From assembly GCA_964658655.1 (NCBI GenBank), contig CAZZZL010000018.1:4725-68724 (forward strand): DNA of 64,000 bases. Direction: 5' to 3'. Origin of the DNA: G963692885 sp964658655. Lineage in GTDB: Bacteria; Acidobacteriota; Terriglobia; Terriglobales; Acidobacteriaceae. How positions within the stretch are numbered: position 1 is the first letter of the stretch; each line of letters starts with the position of its first letter. The position numbers and the translations under genes are program-made. Under the pieces are notes generated by a model. The model made no database searches and had not been told where the DNA came from. It worked only from the letters and a program-made list of their open reading frames with translations. Of the stretch, positions 54,501 to 61,983 are shown one piece after another.

Positions 54501-56225
54501 GAGGATTTTGCAGCATTTGTCTATCGTTTCCTGGAAAACAGCGTCAGTTTCATAGAGCCCGCGGCCCATATTCACGTACTGGGCGCCCTGTCCCGGAAAC
54601 AGAAAATACACCTCCGGCCCCTTGGTCGAGGTCACGTGGCTTTGGCTCTTCAACCGCGCCGGCTGGCGCAGCTCTTCGACTAACTCTTCCCGATCGGTCG
54701 CTGTTGCAAAATAGCGATGCGTGAAGAGACGTCTTCCCTTCTGGAGGGTGAATGCGACATCTTCAAGCGATTGCCCGGGATGAGCTTCCAGATGGTCCGC
54801 CAGCCTTAGGCGATGAGCCGCCAGCGCAGCATCGCTGTTAACCGAAAGCGGAAACACCTGCGGGATGGCTGGCGCTCGATGACCGTTTTCGTTCAATGCT
54901 GAGGCACGATCGTCCACCGGCTTTTCCTGCCACTCTTCGAGCGATACGTGGACATTCGTTCCGCCGATGCCGAAAGAGCTCACGCCGGCGCGGAAGGGTG
55001 CGTCGTCGGTATAGCGCGTCGCGACGCTGCTGATGCGGAACGGCGAGCTTTCGAGGTTTAGCTCAGGGTTCGGGGTTTCGTAGTGACGCACTCCGGGTAA
55101 GACACGATGACGCAGGGCCATCGAGGCCTTAATCAAGTTGGCGACGCCGGCTGCCGCGTCCAGATGACCGATGTTCGGCTTTAGCGAGCTCACCGTGCAG
55201 GAGCCCTGCTCAACCTCAGCCTCTGAAAAGGCCGCGGTTAATGCTGCAATCTCGATCGAATCGCCGACCTCGGTACCCGTTCCGTGTGCCTCGACATACT
55301 TCACCGTCGATGGGGCAAAGCCGGCCATTTTCATCGAGCGGCGAATGACTTCGCTTTGACCCTTCACTCCCGGCGCGGTATAGCCGCCCTTATTCGCACC
55401 ATCATTATTAATAGCGACGCCGCGAATCACAGCGTAGATCTGGTCTCGATCCCGTATTGCCGCGTCAAGCGGTTTGAGCAGCACCGCACCCGCCCCGCGG
55501 CCCATAGTGGTCCCGGCGGCCTTGATGTCGAATGCGCGGCACTGGCCGTCAGGCGAAAGAATCATGCCAGGCTGGTAAATGTATCCGCTGCCCTGCGGAA
55601 ACGTAATCGACACTCCACCGGCAATCGCCATCGTCGCATTGCCATTCAGAATGCTTTCACACGCCATCTGCACCGCGACGAGCGATGTTGAACACGCGGT
55701 CTGCACGGTTGCAGCGGGACCGGTAAGGTTAAGTTTGTAAGCGACGCGGGTCGCCAGAAAATCCCGTTCAGTGCCGACGATGACGCCGAGGAGTGTGGCC
55801 GTATCCAGCTGGGGACTGAACTCCTGGCGCCGGTAGCCGTTAATGGAGCCACCGGCAAACACAGCAACGCCGGAGCCACACTCAGCCGGATCGTAGCCGG
55901 CATCTTCAAACGCCTGCCATGCGCATTCCAGGAACACACGATGCTGTGGATCAATCAATGCGGCATCGTGCGCGCTGAAACCAAAGAATTGCGCGTCAAA
56001 CTGGGCAGCATCTTCGAGATACCCGCTCACCCGCACAAACTCCGGGTCCTTAATCTGCCAATCGGAAATGCCCGCTGCCTTCAGTTCTTCGTCCGTCGAG
56101 TAGTGCAGGCAATCCGCACCCTCACAGATCTTTTCCCAAAGCGCTTCAACCGAGTTTGCGCCAGGGAAGCGGCCGGCCATCCCGATGATCGCTATCCCCT
56201 GGCCCGTTTCCTTTGTTGAATGCAT
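51600..56225 (-). CDS. type I polyketide synthase module (KS-AT-KR-ACP)
   Basis: A 1,541-residue module. Ketosynthase 8-430 with Cys178 (TACSTSL), His314 (EAHGTGT) and His354 (NIGHLDAAAG). Acyltransferase 538-880 with Ser636 (GHSLG) and HAFH at 732-735, the usual mark of malonyl-CoA. Ketoreductase about 915-1410: cofactor loop TGGVGGIG at 1163-1170, catalytic Ser and Tyr in CSSISA and CTYAAANAYLD. ACP Ser1483 (LGGHSLMG). No dehydratase, enoylreductase or thioesterase, so one two-carbon extension with a beta-hydroxyl. The C-terminus ends ERVEIEI, a possible docking strand for the following NRPS. AGAGGGA precedes the ATG. Confidence 0.95.
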   Translation of the reverse strand: MHSTKETGQGIAIIGMAGRFPGANSVEALWEKICEGADCLHYSTDEELKAAGISDWQIKDPEFVRVSGYLEDAAQFDAQFFGFSAHDAALIDPQHRVFLECAWQAFEDAGYDPAECGSGVAVFAGGSINGYRRQEFSPQLDTATLLGVIVGTERDFLATRVAYKLNLTGPAATVQTACSTSLVAVQMACESILNGNATMAIAGGVSITFPQGSGYIYQPGMILSPDGQCRAFDIKAAGTTMGRGAGAVLLKPLDAAIRDRDQIYAVIRGVAINNDGANKGGYTAPGVKGQSEVIRRSMKMAGFAPSTVKYVEAHGTGTEVGDSIEIAALTAAFSEAEVEQGSCTVSSLKPNIGHLDAAAGVANLIKASMALRHRVLPGVRHYETPNPELNLESSPFRISSVATRYTDDAPFRAGVSSFGIGGTNVHVSLEEWQEKPVDDRASALNENGHRAPAIPQVFPLSVNSDAALAAHRLRLADHLEAHPGQSLEDVAFTLQKGRRLFTHRYFATATDREELVEELRQPARLKSQSHVTSTKGPEVYFLFPGQGAQYVNMGRGLYETDAVFQETIDKCCKILEYILKFDLRTLLFPEPGQEEEATARLRQAAITPAALVVLEYALAQRLLATGVRPTAMLGHSLGQYLAATIAGVFKLEDVLLLVAERGRLVQSMPTGNMLALSLSEEDVLRQLPGDLSIAAINAPKQIIVSGPTDSIQRFAASMAGQRVACQLLPTSHAFHSAMLDPITIKAAEIVRKFELSKPTIPFLSNLTGTWITDEEATSPEYWAEHQRRAVRFADNLEKLTARGAGVLIEVGPGETLTGLAKSAARGNKDIRLVSTTRRAVSQSSDREHWLQTLGQLWLAGVPLDWDAVHGDRRPHRTSLPTYPFERQHYWIDDEFGRSTHTGSKATGPLNKRDDVTQWIYGRSWRSVPQHPSFKKVTGENAETPRHWVVIADRENKLVARISETLRAHDVVTAVYYGEKFEKTSDSSYTFDPRDAKQHVQLLAALRQEELWPDHLIYLGPKQVKESPLCYPYLQLFHLGQALQQTGNIDGMAFHVLTDQAFDVLDEGRSHAAQSSVASLGDVLGVELRGLRRQVIDFDGDLASDEVLSLLAGQVTGEIRAQGEDDLVAFRGRARWVPSWESLPLASAEVGRAKLRQGGAYILTGGVGGIGLVLAEHLAKTAEAHLVLVGRSAFPPPTEWQALADGAQTDPAMRQKVQWLLRIQKSGGTVEVLQGDVQNRKRMQEVVAHARATVHGLAGIIHAAGVVDYTVIGITEEAAVPRIFAAKSEGTGWIADAIAGGGLDFVMLCSSISAVIPSIGLCTYAAANAYLDGFAAAHDDRNGTRVLSVNWDNWSETGMAVDAAAMSKMKSEGAQEVKLGISNEEGGQVFDLLLNAPVSQVAVSTRDLPRLIEKARAGAKADPSAASQLQTSGSNAPHARPELSRGYEAPDTAVQQGITDILQELLALEKVGIHDDFFELGGHSLMGAQVIARIRERFSVSLPLRIIFDSPTPAAIAILVEARLGAAAGTPQKDAERVEIEI

Positions 56226-56323
56226 TGTCCCTCTTCGCGTGCCTTATTCGATGTTTGCGGATCTGCGGCGTTACTTGCCGGATGCCAAGTCAGGGCGTCT
56301 AGCTTGACCGTACTCGGGAAAAA

Positions 56324-57190
56324 TCATGGACGAAACCTGCCGGGACCGGCGCTGTCAGCCTGCAGTTCGACAACCTGCGAACGGAGTGCACGGGCGATTA
56401 TGCCGAGCACCTGCTCACGGTGGTCGGCCAGAAAGAAATGATCACCCCGAACAGTGTGCGTGCGAAATGGCCCACTGGTGTGATCTGCCCAGGCAGCTAC
56501 CGCTTCTTCACCCACCACGGGATCCAGCGTCCCGGCAAATGCGGTTACAGGGCATGCCAGCCCGCGCCTGTCTGCATGCAGATAGCCCTCATATGCCGCG
56601 AAATCTGCCCGCAGCGGCGGCAGGATCATTTCAAGAAGTTCAGGCTCGGCCAAAACTGCGTCAGAAATCCCGCCGTAGCGCTGCTGAACGCCTGAGAGAA
56701 ATGCTTCCTGATCGAGGTGTGCGATTGGGGGCAGCGAGGAAGGGAGGTGCGGTGCCCGGACCGCGCCTATAAACAGATGCCGCAAAGTCAGCGACGGCCG
56801 AGAGGCTGAAGTGGTGTTCGAGGAAGTAACCACGCTTTGCTCAAGGTGACTCAGCTCCTGCGCAATCTCGTAGGCCACTATGGCGCCCAGGCTATGTCCG
56901 TAAAAGGCGAAAGGCAGCTGGTCCGATTGCAAATCGATCAAGCCGGGCAGAATCTCCTGTGCCATTGCCACCACACTCTCGAGCGGCTCCTCTGCCAAAC
57001 GGGTGCCATGCCCCGCCTGCTCTACGGCACATACCTCGATATCAGGAGCCAGCAACCGGGCCCATGGAGCATAGCTCGCAGCTGTTCCGCCGGCATGCGC
57101 AAAACAGTAAAGACGTTTCTTTGCCTGAGCCGCAGCCCCGCCAAATCTGAGAAAACAGTTGGGTATCCTAGCTGCCTGCGGCAAATTCAT
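56324..57190 (-). CDS. type II thioesterase
   Basis: A 288-residue alpha/beta-hydrolase of the GrsT/RifR type, which removes mis-primed groups from carrier proteins and keeps synthases running. LYCFAHAGGTAASYAPWARLL, nucleophile Ser in FYGHSLGAIVAYEIA, Asp in AGTLDPVVG and His in VRGDHFFL. A 10-20-residue loop (VVTSSNTTSASRPSLT) is somewhat long and may be a lid. ATG overlaps the upstream stop as ATGA. Located between the carrier-thioesterase and PKS genes, so it belongs to the same operon. Confidence 0.92.
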   Translation of the reverse strand: MNLPQAARIPNCFLRFGGAAAQAKKRLYCFAHAGGTAASYAPWARLLAPDIEVCAVEQAGHGTRLAEEPLESVVAMAQEILPGLIDLQSDQLPFAFYGHSLGAIVAYEIAQELSHLEQSVVTSSNTTSASRPSLTLRHLFIGAVRAPHLPSSLPPIAHLDQEAFLSGVQQRYGGISDAVLAEPELLEMILPPLRADFAAYEGYLHADRRGLACPVTAFAGTLDPVVGEEAVAAWADHTSGPFRTHTVRGDHFFLADHREQVLGIIARALRSQVVELQADSAGPGRFRP

Positions 57191-58467
57191 TCGACCACCT
57201 TGCGATGGGAGGCGCCATAAGCCGCTATGGGGTCAATGGCAACCGAAGCCTTGTCGCGCATCCAGGACGCCAGCAATGGCGGCGGCACAGAAACAAGATC
57301 CCTAGCCATTTCGATTTTCAGGTCGACCAGTCCGTCCTCATCAAGTTCGAACTCCTCCACCTCGTTATCAGTGACACCGGAAACCGCGAGCCGTTCGTCC
57401 AGGCGTTGAGTCATGAAGCTCAGATTAGGTTCTGCCAGGATCTGGCCATGATCACCTGGCAGTCGAATAATCTCGACGCCACCCTGCGCATACTTTCGCC
57501 AGTTAAGGTCTTCAGGAAGATTCAGGCTGGCATCCTCTTCCGCCCGGAACAGTGTGATCCCGCCTGCGTAAGGCTGGACTACGTAGAGGGCCGCTGCGGT
57601 CAGGTTGATGTCTCTTACCTGGCGCATTGACTCAGGAAGGCTGACACCGCCCTTCGCCGCCAGCCGCACAAAAGCCAGCCGCAGAAACCGGCCTTTCAGC
57701 CGTCCGGCAAGATATGTCACCAGCTGCGGACCGGAGAGTTTTTGTGTGTTCAGCCGAACCAGGTTCAACCGGTTCCACCAGCGACGGAAGCGCGTTTGTG
57801 CTGCAGACCCGACCAGCTTCAGATGGCCAGGCTGCCAGGTATCCAGCATGCCGAGAAATCGCACCCGCTCACCGCCCGCGGCCAGCTGCCGTGCCATCTC
57901 ATAGGCCACCAGGCCTCCGAAGGAAAATCCCAGGAAGGCATAGGGACCCGTCGGTTGCACCCGGCGCAGTTCCTCGATATAGAAACTCGCCATTGCTTCA
58001 AGCCGGATCAGGGTGGGAGATTCGCCATTTAGCGCCTGCGCCTGGATGCCATATACCGGCTGATCGATGTGTAAGCTACGGGCAAGACCGGCGAATCCCA
58101 GGATGTTTCCGCCAACACCATGAACGAGAAACAGCGGCAGACGTCTGCCCTCCGACCGAATCGGCACAATGCAGAGCTGCTCGCGAGAAGACTGCTTGAT
58201 CTGAACCAGGTCAGCGAGTTTTGAAACGGTGCGCGCTTCATACAGGTCAGAAGACCGGATGACGACGCCCCACTCTTCCTTAACTAGGTTGACCAGGGCG
58301 GCTGCTTGCTCCGGCCGGCCTCCCATCTGAAAGAAATCACTGTGCAGACCGACCTGCTGCCCTCCAAGGAGTTCCCCCCACCAGCGGACAAGTTTCGCTT
58401 CCAAAGCAAAACGAAGCTGATCGTCGCTTGAGGCTAGTGCGCCGGATTCGACTGGCACGCTGTTCAC
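57187..58467 (-). CDS. carrier-like/thioesterase fusion with serine-less carrier
   Basis: A 426-residue protein. Residues ~15-90 have the carrier fold pattern LVRWWGELLGGQQVGLHSDFFQMGGRPEQAAALV, but the phosphopantetheine Ser of GGHS is Pro, so it cannot be primed normally. The following NRPS/PKS-type thioesterase has FLVHGVGGNILGFAGLA, Ser in LGFSFGGLVAYEMA, and His in LPGDHGQIL. A 65-residue acidic C-terminal extension (NEVEEFELDEDGLVDLKIEM) follows. GTG at 58467 is preceded by GAGGA; a TTG at 58494 is also in frame. As first gene of the operon it is the likely releasing or starter-handling enzyme. The stop overlaps the type II thioesterase as ATGA. Confidence 0.88.
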   Translation of the reverse strand: MNSVPVESGALASSDDQLRFALEAKLVRWWGELLGGQQVGLHSDFFQMGGRPEQAAALVNLVKEEWGVVIRSSDLYEARTVSKLADLVQIKQSSREQLCIVPIRSEGRRLPLFLVHGVGGNILGFAGLARSLHIDQPVYGIQAQALNGESPTLIRLEAMASFYIEELRRVQPTGPYAFLGFSFGGLVAYEMARQLAAGGERVRFLGMLDTWQPGHLKLVGSAAQTRFRRWWNRLNLVRLNTQKLSGPQLVTYLAGRLKGRFLRLAFVRLAAKGGVSLPESMRQVRDINLTAAALYVVQPYAGGITLFRAEEDASLNLPEDLNWRKYAQGGVEIIRLPGDHGQILAEPNLSFMTQRLDERLAVSGVTDNEVEEFELDEDGLVDLKIEMARDLVSVPPPLLASWMRDKASVAIDPIAAYGASHRKVVE

Positions 58468-58662
58468 GGCATTCCTCGGAAGCTGTCTGGGCAAGTACCC
58501 CTATCTTCGCAAAAAGTAACTGTTAAGAAAATCCAATTGTTCGTTTTTGATTCCCCAGGTAACCGAAATGGGTCATATGCGAGTGACTGTTCCATAACGG
58601 GCCAATTAAAGGCATCCGCCAAAGTGAACCCTATTCGTGGAAATATTCGTTACCATGCGGAT

Positions 58663-59391
58663 GTGACCCCTGCCTTTGCTTCATCGACCAACTACTCAGA
58701 ACGACGGCAAACTCTGCTGGTGGATGCGGATGACACCTTATGGGAAAACAACATTTATTTCGAGCGCGCTATTGCGTCGTTCATCTCCCTTCTTGATCAC
58801 AAAGAACACTCAGCGACCCAGATCCGCGACATTTTGAACGCCTGCGAGCACGAAACCATCAGTAAGCGAGGCTATGGGCTGGCCAGCTTTGAGCAATCCC
58901 TGCTGCGATGCTTTGAGCAGGTGAGCGGCACCGCCGCCTCCGAAGCACACGCCGCCCAGATCACCGGCTTCGCTCGCTCAATCGCCGACCAGGAGATTGA
59001 ACTGCTGCCTGGCGTGTTCGAGACGTTGCCCCTGCTCGCAGCTCGTCACACGATCATTTTGACCACTAAAGGAAACGCGGAGGAGCAGCTCCACAAACTC
59101 GAGCGCTCGGGAATCAAAGAGCACTTTACTGCAGTTGAAGTGCCACGAGAGAAACACCGCGAAGCTTATCTCGAAATTGTCGGCCGCTATCAACTGGATC
59201 CGGCGGCGACCTGGATGATCGGCAACAGTCCTCGCTCCGATATCAACCCGGCACTGGCTGCAGGCCTGCATGCTGTTTACATCCATCACCCCAGCACGTG
59301 GGTGCTCGAGCATGATGAGATCTCACGCCCGCACCCTCCTCAGCTACTGCTGGAGATCGCGGGTTTCGCCGATCTGGGTGGACATTTCTAG
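58663..59391 (+). CDS. HAD-family hydrolase
   Basis: A phosphohydrolase-type HAD protein, about 242 residues. Motif I TLLVDADDTLWENN (two Asp), a helical cap, motif II IILTTKGN, and motif III/IV WMIGNSPRSDINPALAAG. Related to YjjG/pyrimidine-type HADs; substrate unknown. The frame is open from 58537, and GTG 58663 is chosen because family proteins begin just before motif I, but no convincing ribosome site marks any start. Divergent from the PKS/NRPS operon; linkage to it is unproven. Confidence 0.78.
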   Translation: MTPAFASSTNYSERRQTLLVDADDTLWENNIYFERAIASFISLLDHKEHSATQIRDILNACEHETISKRGYGLASFEQSLLRCFEQVSGTAASEAHAAQITGFARSIADQEIELLPGVFETLPLLAARHTIILTTKGNAEEQLHKLERSGIKEHFTAVEVPREKHREAYLEIVGRYQLDPAATWMIGNSPRSDINPALAAGLHAVYIHHPSTWVLEHDEISRPHPPQLLLEIAGFADLGGHF

Positions 59392-59474
59392 GCGAATCGG
59401 GCGGCCGGTCGCGCGCGGTGTGTATTGCGAGCATCCGGGATCTGCAGATACCAAGCAACTTCCGCTGCGCCAGC

Positions 59475-59503
59475 TTCACTTCCCTGCGCCCCTTTGTTAT
59501 ACT
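59475..59503 (+). promoter_or_regulatory. promoter of tRNA-Leu
   Basis: TTCACT (59475-59480), 17-bp spacer, TATACT (59498-59503), ending 20 bases before the tRNA. Good match and context. Confidence 0.65.
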
Positions 59504-59523
59504 CGGGCTCGAGCACAGGCATT

Positions 59524-59607
59524 GCGGAAGTGGTGAAATGGCAGACACACCATCTTGAGGGGGTGGCGCCGAGAGGCGTGGGGGTTCAAGTCCCCCCTTC
59601 CGCACCA
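59524..59607 (+). tRNA. tRNA-Leu (anticodon GAG)
   Basis: Complete class II tRNA of 84 bases with encoded 3' CCA. Acceptor stem GCGGAAG pairs with CTTCCGC, discriminator A. Anticodon stem CCATC/GGTGG encloses loop TTGAGGG, giving GAG, which reads CUC/CUU leucine codons. The long variable arm and the T arm GGGGG-TTCAAGT-CCCCC fit leucine tRNAs. Confidence 0.95.
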
Positions 59608-59675
59608 AACGCCCGCTCCGACTTCTAAGCAGTCATCAGCCGCCCCTCAATGGCTTCAGAAAGCATACTTAACTC

Positions 59676-59984
59676 ATGATTCTCACGTACTTCGTTACCG
59701 TAATCCATGTCATTGTCTGCCTGTTTCTAATTGGCGTCGTTCTGTTGCAGCAAGGGAAGAGCGCAGACCTCGCCGGAGCTTTCGGCGGCCAGGGTTCGCA
59801 GACAGCGTTTGGCCCGCGCGGAGCAGCAAATCTTCTCACCAAGCTGACAACCTGGTCTGCTGTCATTTTCATGATCACGTCGATCAGCCTTTTCGTGCTC
59901 ATCGGCAAGCATTCGGGCCCGCACTCAGTGCTTGACGGCATGAAGGGTGCCCCGCAGACGCAGACGAGTCGTCCGGCAAAGTAG
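59676..59984 (+). CDS. secG: preprotein translocase subunit SecG
   Basis: A 102-residue membrane protein with two helices (ILTYFVTVIHVIVCLFLIGVVLL and AVIFMITSISLFVLIG) separated by the diagnostic LLQQGKSADLAGAFGGQGSQTAFG loop. It is the accessory subunit of the SecYEG channel. A Pro/Gln-rich cytoplasmic tail ends the protein. It lies 68 bases after tRNA-Leu, a common neighbourhood, and is closed by a strong terminator. Confidence 0.96.
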   Translation: MILTYFVTVIHVIVCLFLIGVVLLQQGKSADLAGAFGGQGSQTAFGPRGAANLLTKLTTWSAVIFMITSISLFVLIGKHSGPHSVLDGMKGAPQTQTSRPAK

Positions 59985-60001
59985 CTGAACGAATCTTCAT
60001 C

Positions 60002-60034
60002 AAAGCGGCAGCCTCAGGGCTGTCGCTTTTTATT
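60002..60034 (+). terminator. rho-independent terminator of secG
   Basis: A 12-bp stem (AAAGCGGCAGCC with GGCTGTCGCTTT, one G-T pair) around a TCAG-like loop, followed by TTATTGT. It overlaps the 3' end of the convergent phosphatase gene and could serve both. Confidence 0.82.
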
Positions 60035-61064
60035 GTGCCGGCGTCTGTCTGCCCGGTGCGTCCAGAGTGAAGGAGTCGCTCAGGCTGACAGAAAGCTGCG
60101 CGGCATTCGGGTCGACGACGCGATACATCTTTGCCTCGGCATGGCTACCGTTAATGGTGAAGATCACATAGTTGAAGTCAGGTGCAGCGGTATTGTCGCG
60201 GTAGAGGTCCTGCTCTCCGGGCAGATATACAGGGTACGGCTTCGCACCTCCCCCACCGCTGATCACATGCGTGATGCCCTTCTCTTCGAATCGCTCATAG
60301 TTGTGAATATGCCCTGATACCACGATGAATTTTGCCCGACTGACAGCGGCCTTCGACTCGAGATAATGCCGGACCTTCACCATATCCGCGCTCGGAATAT
60401 TGGCAACAAATTCGCTTTGCACGTCTGCGATCATCGGCACGTGGACGAGGAAAAAGACAAAGTCTGCCTGCGGTGGAAGATGATCGAGCTGAGCCTGCAG
60501 CCACTCCGCCTGGTAGCCGCTCGGCAGAATCGGCTCGACTGAGTTGAGCGAGATGATATAGACATTCCCGATCAGCACTGAATAGGCGTGGTAGCCGTTG
60601 AGCTGGGGAAACGCCTCGAAGTAATTGAGGTAGCCGGCCACGGGATCGGGTATCACTTCATGGTTTCCGACCGTCGGATAAACCCTCAACTTGTTCTGTC
60701 GCCAGTCGCCGGTCTCCTGCCGGAATTGCTGCCAGTCAGCCTTATCGCCGCCATGGAAGGGGATATCGCCCGTCACCAGCATCGCGTCGGGATGCTCGGA
60801 AGCGACCTTCTGCGCCAGCCAAGCCCTCACCCTGGGTACAGTGTCGAGAGTGTTTTTCGGATCTGTAAAACGCATGTCTCCGTAAACCAGAATGCGTAGA
60901 GGCTTGCCGGGCTCGAGTTCCTTGACGACAAAGGACGGCTTATTGGTGTCCGGGGCCGTCAACTGCTCGCCAGATGAACCCAGCCCGCATGCCGACGATG
61001 CCAGCAGAACCAACGCAAACGCTGGCAGCAGTCCGCGATGAAATGGCCGTCCAGCGAGCTGCAC
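60030..61064 (-). CDS. calcineurin-like metallophosphoesterase lipoprotein
   Basis: A 344-residue exported lipoprotein (lipobox LASSAC, Cys near 26) with a purple-acid-phosphatase-type metallophosphoesterase domain. Dimetal ligands are visible in order: VYGDMR (Asp), VTGDIPFHGGD (Asp), TVGNHEVI (Asn-His), VHVPMI (His), SGHIHNYER (His-x-His). GTG start shares one base with the thiS stop (TAGTG). Likely a periplasmic phosphatase or phosphodiesterase facing the outer leaflet; substrate unknown. Confidence 0.85.
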   Translation of the reverse strand: MQLAGRPFHRGLLPAFALVLLASSACGLGSSGEQLTAPDTNKPSFVVKELEPGKPLRILVYGDMRFTDPKNTLDTVPRVRAWLAQKVASEHPDAMLVTGDIPFHGGDKADWQQFRQETGDWRQNKLRVYPTVGNHEVIPDPVAGYLNYFEAFPQLNGYHAYSVLIGNVYIISLNSVEPILPSGYQAEWLQAQLDHLPPQADFVFFLVHVPMIADVQSEFVANIPSADMVKVRHYLESKAAVSRAKFIVVSGHIHNYERFEEKGITHVISGGGGAKPYPVYLPGEQDLYRDNTAAPDFNYVIFTINGSHAEAKMYRVVDPNAAQLSVSLSDSFTLDAPGRQTPAQ

Positions 61065-61336
61065 TAACGACGGTACCCCGGTCCATCCTGCAGGACCTGA
61101 GCCCGAGTCTCGAGGTGATGAGAATCGGCTCCCCCACCAACGAAATGAACAATCTCCATCCGATCACCGCTGCTCAGGAGAGTCGTCGGCCAGTGTGGGC
61201 GGCCGACGATGACACCATTGTGCTCAATAGCGACCCGGTCACCCTTCAATTCAAGCGCGGTGACAAGTTGCTCGACGGAAGCACCGGGCGCCAGGGTCGA
61301 AAAGGTACGGGCCTGTCCGTTGATCAAGAGGTCCAT
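61064..61336 (-). CDS. thiS: ThiS-like sulfur carrier protein with C-terminal extension
   Basis: A ubiquitin-like sulfur carrier, 90 residues. The fold is recognisable: LINGQARTFSTLAPGASVEQLV, GDRVAIEHNGVIVGR, LLSSGDRMEIVHFVGGG. ThiS normally ends at this diglycine, whose carboxylate is adenylated and thiolated for thiazole synthesis. Here about 21 more residues (ADSHHLETRAQVLQDG...) follow before the TAG, so maturation by a protease may be required, or the gene has lost its stop. No thiG or thiF is adjacent. It lies 28 bases after a small hypothetical gene and overlaps the phosphatase start by one base. Confidence 0.78.
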   Translation of the reverse strand: MDLLINGQARTFSTLAPGASVEQLVTALELKGDRVAIEHNGVIVGRPHWPTTLLSSGDRMEIVHFVGGGADSHHLETRAQVLQDGPGYRR

Positions 61337-61364
61337 AGCCGTAGACTACCATCCGAACGAAGCC

Positions 61365-61754
61365 CTATCGGCCGCGGCGATCAGGTCCTTTGAACAGTCC
61401 GAACAAGCCGGTCTTGGAGCGTCTATCGATGATCGGGCAGGCCATATACACCTCGTGCCGGGCGACCATCAGCATCATCACCGCCTGCACATCGGGCTCT
61501 TCCGCAGGCAGTCGACCTACTTTCCCGTTCGGCAACTTGCGCGCATCGGTCAGGTACTCGATCGAATGAGAGAGCAGGTTGTCCGCTGCACAGGCCTGGG
61601 CGCTGAGTCGTCGAGGGCGTCGGTCCGCAAGATACGGCAACGTGACGGCGGCTGCGGCCGGAGTTGCCATCACAGGGTGGTGGGCTGCGGTTGGCGCGCC
61701 TTTCCTGGTCTCCGGATGCGTTTGCAATGGCGGGGCATTCCTGTCAGGGCTCAT
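61365..61754 (-). CDS. small hypothetical protein
   Basis: A 129-residue protein with no domain I recognise. A disordered, Pro/Ala-rich N-terminal half is followed by an apparently structured part: NGKVGRLPAEEPDVQAVMMLMVARHEVYMACPIIDRRSKTGLFGLFKG. The GAGGAAG site before the ATG supports translation. It heads a minus-strand group with thiS and the phosphatase. The opposite strand also has long open frames here, so coding is likely but not certain. Confidence 0.55.
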   Translation of the reverse strand: MSPDRNAPPLQTHPETRKGAPTAAHHPVMATPAAAAVTLPYLADRRPRRLSAQACAADNLLSHSIEYLTDARKLPNGKVGRLPAEEPDVQAVMMLMVARHEVYMACPIIDRRSKTGLFGLFKGPDRRGR

Positions 61755-61923
61755 AACTTCCTCGCTTCTGAAGGTATCGGCTGACAGGGCAAGGTCAGTG
61801 AAAAACGATCGTCACATTGCGCGTGAATTCCGTAACTGGTGCTTCTTTGCAATCTGTGCCAATTCGGAACGCAAGCTCAATAAAAATAAGGGCGTTCCTT
61901 TATGTCCCATCAACCGGCGTACC

Positions 61924-61952
61924 TTGACTGCCGTTGCTCTGGAATTTACAGT
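61924..61952 (+). promoter_or_regulatory. promoter of the nuo operon
   Basis: TTGACT (61924-61929), a 17-bp spacer, TACAGT (61947-61952): nearly the same hexamers and spacing as the smc promoter. Transcription near 61959 would leave about 25 bases before nuoA, including GAGGGA. Confidence 0.65.
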
Positions 61953-61983
61953 CGAGGTACCGAACCCGAGGGAATCCCGACGC

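Noticed and set aside
61209..61784. Plus-strand frame of 191 codons opposite thiS and the small hypothetical gene
   Set aside because: ThiS is recognisable on the minus strand, and the hypothetical gene has a good ribosome site; the plus-strand frame has neither.
61337..61983. Possible TPP riboswitch or other leader element near thiS
   Set aside because: The hallmark CTGAGA and partner segments were not found upstream of thiS or of its operon head.
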